From contig NZ_BMCE01000001.1 of assembly GCF_014635025.1 (NCBI RefSeq), positions 1,550,001-1,614,000 of the forward strand: DNA of 64,000 bases, given 5' to 3'. Made by a program: the position numbers and the translations under genes. This document shows, in pieces, positions 61,843-64,000 of the stretch; position 1 is the stretch's first letter; every line of letters begins with the position of its first letter. Below the pieces are notes generated by a model. It had not been told where the DNA came from. It ran no database searches and saw only the letters and a program-made list of their open reading frames with translations. This DNA comes from Fictibacillus barbaricus (GTDB lineage: Bacteria > Bacillota > Bacilli > Bacillales > Fictibacillaceae).

Positions 61843-62439
61843 ATGAAGCATTCCTTTTCTAAAACACTCAAATGGAGTACAAGCATTGCCGTTATCACTC
61901 TTGTGTTAGCGGCTATTTTTACAGTTGTTTCCTCCTTCCTTTTAAGTGGAGTTTCGTGGGCTGTTGGTATGGGAATCGTCTTTTTAATCGTATTAACAGG
62001 CGTTCTCTTTGATATTGTAGGTGTAGCGTCCACAGCAGCGAAAGAAGTTCCATTTCATGCGATGGCATCAGAAAGAGTTCCTGGTGCAAGACATGCTATA
62101 ATTATTACAAGAAACGCTGATCGCGTAGCCAATTTTTGTAATGATGTGATTGGGGATATTTCCGGTATTGTAAGCGGAACAGCCTCTGCCGCAGTAGTGG
62201 TGGAACTTACACTCTCAATGGGCAACAGATCTGGGTCAAACTCTGAATATTTGATTTCGATTATTTTCACCAGTGTTGTAGCTGCTCTTACAGTTGGAGG
62301 AAAAGCTCTCGGAAAAAACTATGCGATCAATCACTCAACCTTTATTATTTTTCAGGTTGGGCGTTTATTATATTTTTTAGAGGAAAAATTAAGAATTAAA
62401 CTGCTATCGCCTGCTAAAAAAGAGAAGAAAAGGCGTTAA
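61843..62439 (+). CDS. oapA: OLE-associated membrane protein OapA
   Basis: A 198-residue basic membrane protein, the conserved gene immediately downstream of OLE RNA. It has two N-terminal helices ([20 protein letters not shown] and [20 protein letters not shown]), a middle polar segment with [20 protein letters not shown] and two further hydrophobic stretches ([34 protein letters not shown]), ending in a Lys/Arg cluster KKEKKRR. OapA is known to bind OLE RNA and bring it to the membrane; it recalls the DUF21/CNNM type Mg2+ transport domain. AAGGAG site 7 bases ahead. Its stop touches or overlaps the region of the dxs start. Confidence 0.88.
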   Translation: MKHSFSKTLKWSTSIAVITLVLAAIFTVVSSFLLSGVSWAVGMGIVFLIVLTGVLFDIVGVASTAAKEVPFHAMASERVPGARHAIIITRNADRVANFCNDVIGDISGIVSGTASAAVVVELTLSMGNRSGSNSEYLISIIFTSVVAALTVGGKALGKNYAINHSTFIIFQVGRLLYFLEEKLRIKLLSPAKKEKKRR

Positions 62440-62459
62440 TGGAAAGAGAGGCATATTCC

Positions 62460-64000
62460 ATGAACCTGGAAGACATTCGAGATCCTCATTTTTTGAAAAC
62501 TTATGAGACTGAACAGATAAATAAATTAGCCGGCGAAATCCGTTCCTTTTTAATAGAGAAACTTTCTGTTAGGGGAGGTCATCTAGGTCCTAATTTAGGT
62601 GTAGTAGAGCTGACGCTGGCGATGCATAAAGTGTTCGACAGCCCTAAAGATAAATTTATTTGGGATGTGGGGCATCAGGCATATGTTCATAAAATCCTTA
62701 CAGGCAGAGCGTCTCAGTTCGATACACTCCGTCAGTATAAAGGATTATGTGGGTTTCCAAAAAGGGTAGAAAGTGAACATGATGTATGGGAAACAGGTCA
62801 TAGTTCTACATCGCTTTCGGCCGCAATGGGGATGGCAATAGCTAGGGACTTAAAGAAAACAGATGACAATGTGATTGCCGTTATTGGTGATGGTGCTTTG
62901 ACTGGCGGCATGGCTTTAGAAGCATTGAATCATATCGGTCACGAAAAGAAAGATCTAATCGTTATTCTAAACGACAACGAAATGTCTATTGCTCCGAATG
63001 TTGGAGCACTTCATAACGTTCTTGGTCGTATGAGAACAGCGAGAAAATATAACAAAGCCAAAGATGAATTAGAATCGCTCATTCGTAAGATTCCTGCATT
63101 TGGCGGCAAGTTGGCAGCGACAGCAGAAAGAGTTAAGGACAGCCTGAAATATTTATTGGTGTCAGGTATGTTCTTTGAAGAACTAGGATACACGTACTTA
63201 GGTCCTGTAGACGGTCATGACGTAGAAGACTTAATCGAGAATCTAATTTACGCGAAAAAGACCAAAGGCCCGGTTATCGTTCACGTACTTACCAAAAAAG
63301 GCAAGGGTTATGAACCAGCTGAGATGGATAAAAAGGACAGTTGGCATGGTGTTGGCCCTTATAAGATTGAATCCGGTGAACAGATCAAGCCACAGCAGGT
63401 TGGCCCTTCATACAGCGGTGTTGTAAGTAAAACGCTAGAGAAAATTTCTCACCAAGACGAAAGAATTACAGTGATTACACCAGCAATGACAATTGGATCG
63501 AAACTTGTTGATTATGGAAAAGCATTCCCAGATCGTTTATTTGACGTGGGTATTGCTGAACAGCATGCAACAACAATGGCGGCTGGTTTAGCAACACAGG
63601 ATATGAAACCTGTGCTTTCGATCTATTCAACGTTTCTGCAAAGAGGGTACGATCAAGTTGTGCATGATGTTGCTAGGCAAAATTTAAATGTATTATTTAC
63701 GATCGACAGATCTGGCTTAGTTGGAGCAGACGGTGAAACCCATCAAGGTGTATTTGATATCGCCTTTTTACGCCATATTCCTAACATGGTCTTGATGATG
63801 GGGAAAGATGAGAATGAGCTGCAGCATATGGTGTATTCGGCTCTTCAATACGAAGATGGACCAATTGCAATCAGGTTCCCAAGAGGTAACGGATTGGGAG
63901 TTCCAATGGATGAAGAGTTTGAGAAGATTCCGATCGGTTCTTGGGAAGTTCTGAAAGAAGGCGATGATGTTGTGATCCTTACCTTCGGAACGACGATACC
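62460..64000 (+). CDS. dxs: 1-deoxy-D-xylulose-5-phosphate synthase (3' truncated)
   Basis: Condenses pyruvate and glyceraldehyde-3-phosphate, the first step of the MEP isoprenoid pathway, with thiamine diphosphate. About 513 residues are present before the window ends. Visible blocks: [32 protein letters not shown] motif [16 protein letters not shown] ... [20 protein letters not shown] with the catalytic Glu, and [18 protein letters not shown] 62460 gives the usual N-terminus (MNLEDIRDP) with GAGAGG ahead; an in-frame ATG at 62439 overlaps the oapA stop. Completes the ispA-OLE-oapA-dxs arrangement. Confidence 0.96.
   Translation, partial: MNLEDIRDPHFLKTYETEQINKLAGEIRSFLIEKLSVRGGHLGPNLGVVELTLAMHKVFDSPKDKFIWDVGHQAYVHKILTGRASQFDTLRQYKGLCGFPKRVESEHDVWETGHSSTSLSAAMGMAIARDLKKTDDNVIAVIGDGALTGGMALEALNHIGHEKKDLIVILNDNEMSIAPNVGALHNVLGRMRTARKYNKAKDELESLIRKIPAFGGKLAATAERVKDSLKYLLVSGMFFEELGYTYLGPVDGHDVEDLIENLIYAKKTKGPVIVHVLTKKGKGYEPAEMDKKDSWHGVGPYKIESGEQIKPQQVGPSYSGVVSKTLEKISHQDERITVITPAMTIGSKLVDYGKAFPDRLFDVGIAEQHATTMAAGLATQDMKPVLSIYSTFLQRGYDQVVHDVARQNLNVLFTIDRSGLVGADGETHQGVFDIAFLRHIPNMVLMMGKDENELQHMVYSALQYEDGPIAIRFPRGNGLGVPMDEEFEKIPIGSWEVLKEGDDVVILTFGTTI

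Noticed and set aside
1-64000. Insertion sequence, prophage or integrated element
   Set aside because: No transposase, integrase, terminal inverted repeats or phage genes; the glucan block has no flanking repeats that I could see.

Overview
The window is a low-GC, endospore-forming Firmicute chromosome (family Bacillaceae). Evidence: a full spoIIIAA-AH operon, a SpoVAF-type germination protein, spore photoproduct lyase, a comG competence operon, a tandem glycine riboswitch ahead of gcvT, and gene order closely following the yqg-yqh-yqi segment of Bacillus subtilis (pst ... rpmG ... yqgQ-glcK-yqgS ... yqgX ... yqgY-yqgZ ... comG ... yqhH/yqhG ... gcvT-gcvPA-gcvPB ... yqhL-lipM ... mntR-yqhO-yqhP-yqhQ-yqhR-aroQ-yqhT-efp ... 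spoIIIA ... accBC-yqhY-nusB-folD-xseAB-ispA-dxs). It is not B. subtilis itself. The OLE RNA between ispA and dxs, the alpha-glucan gene block and the vitamin-B12-type ribonucleotide reductase point to an environmental or extremophile-related Bacillaceae; a Fictibacillus-like genus is a guess only.

Layout. 1-2.0 kb: end of the phosphate uptake operon (pstA, pstB, phoU). 2.1-2.8 kb: a small reverse-strand pair (MltG-like fragment protein and a membrane/coiled-coil protein). 3.1-11.0 kb: an inserted alpha-glucan operon of four tightly packed genes (HTH-DUF4912 protein, GH57-GT4 fusion, nucleotidyltransferase-pseudo-phosphomutase fusion, GH15 glucoamylase). 11-15.3 kb: rpmG, 5-formyl-THF cyclo-ligase, DUF92 kinase-like membrane protein, MobA, a 58-residue protein, a HAD phosphatase and an unknown anchored protein. 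15.4-26.3 kb: M42 peptidase, SpoVAF-like protein, yqgQ-glcK, ltaS, an M14 peptidase, small membrane proteins, yqgX, a MidA-type methyltransferase, mgsR and tRNA-Gln. 26.4-31.2 kb: comGA-GG followed by shikimate kinase and yqzE. 31.2-38.4 kb: yqhG/yqhH, then the glycine cleavage genes under their riboswitch, then yqhL. 38.5-49.2 kb: lipM, nrdJ, splB, mntR, yqhO-yqhR, aroQ, yqhT, efp. 49.2-54.6 kb: a ~21-bp degenerate repeat array, a sigma-E-type promoter and spoIIIA. 54.6-61.1 kb: accBC to ispA, a fatty acid/replication/folate/isoprenoid run. 61.15-64 kb: the OLE noncoding RNA, its membrane partner OapA, and dxs (cut by the window end).

How the parts work together. Phosphate uptake leads the window. 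The glucan operon carries predicted donor-sugar activation, chain elongation, branching and hydrolysis in one transcript, so it could build and break down a storage alpha-glucan without a classical glg operon. comG encodes the pseudopilus for DNA uptake. gcv genes are switched by glycine. spoIIIA forms the mother-cell side of the feeding channel to the forespore. accBC commits carbon to fatty acids, with a candidate FapR site at the promoter. ispA and dxs make isoprenoid precursors and flank the OLE ribonucleoprotein locus.

Most remarkable items: the OLE RNA with a perfect 8-bp stem closing a 616-nt span, and a competing hairpin just before oapA; the alpha-glucan operon with a phosphomutase domain whose active-site motifs are lost; and the helically phased repeat array ahead of spoIIIA. 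No IS element, prophage, CRISPR array or rRNA was seen.
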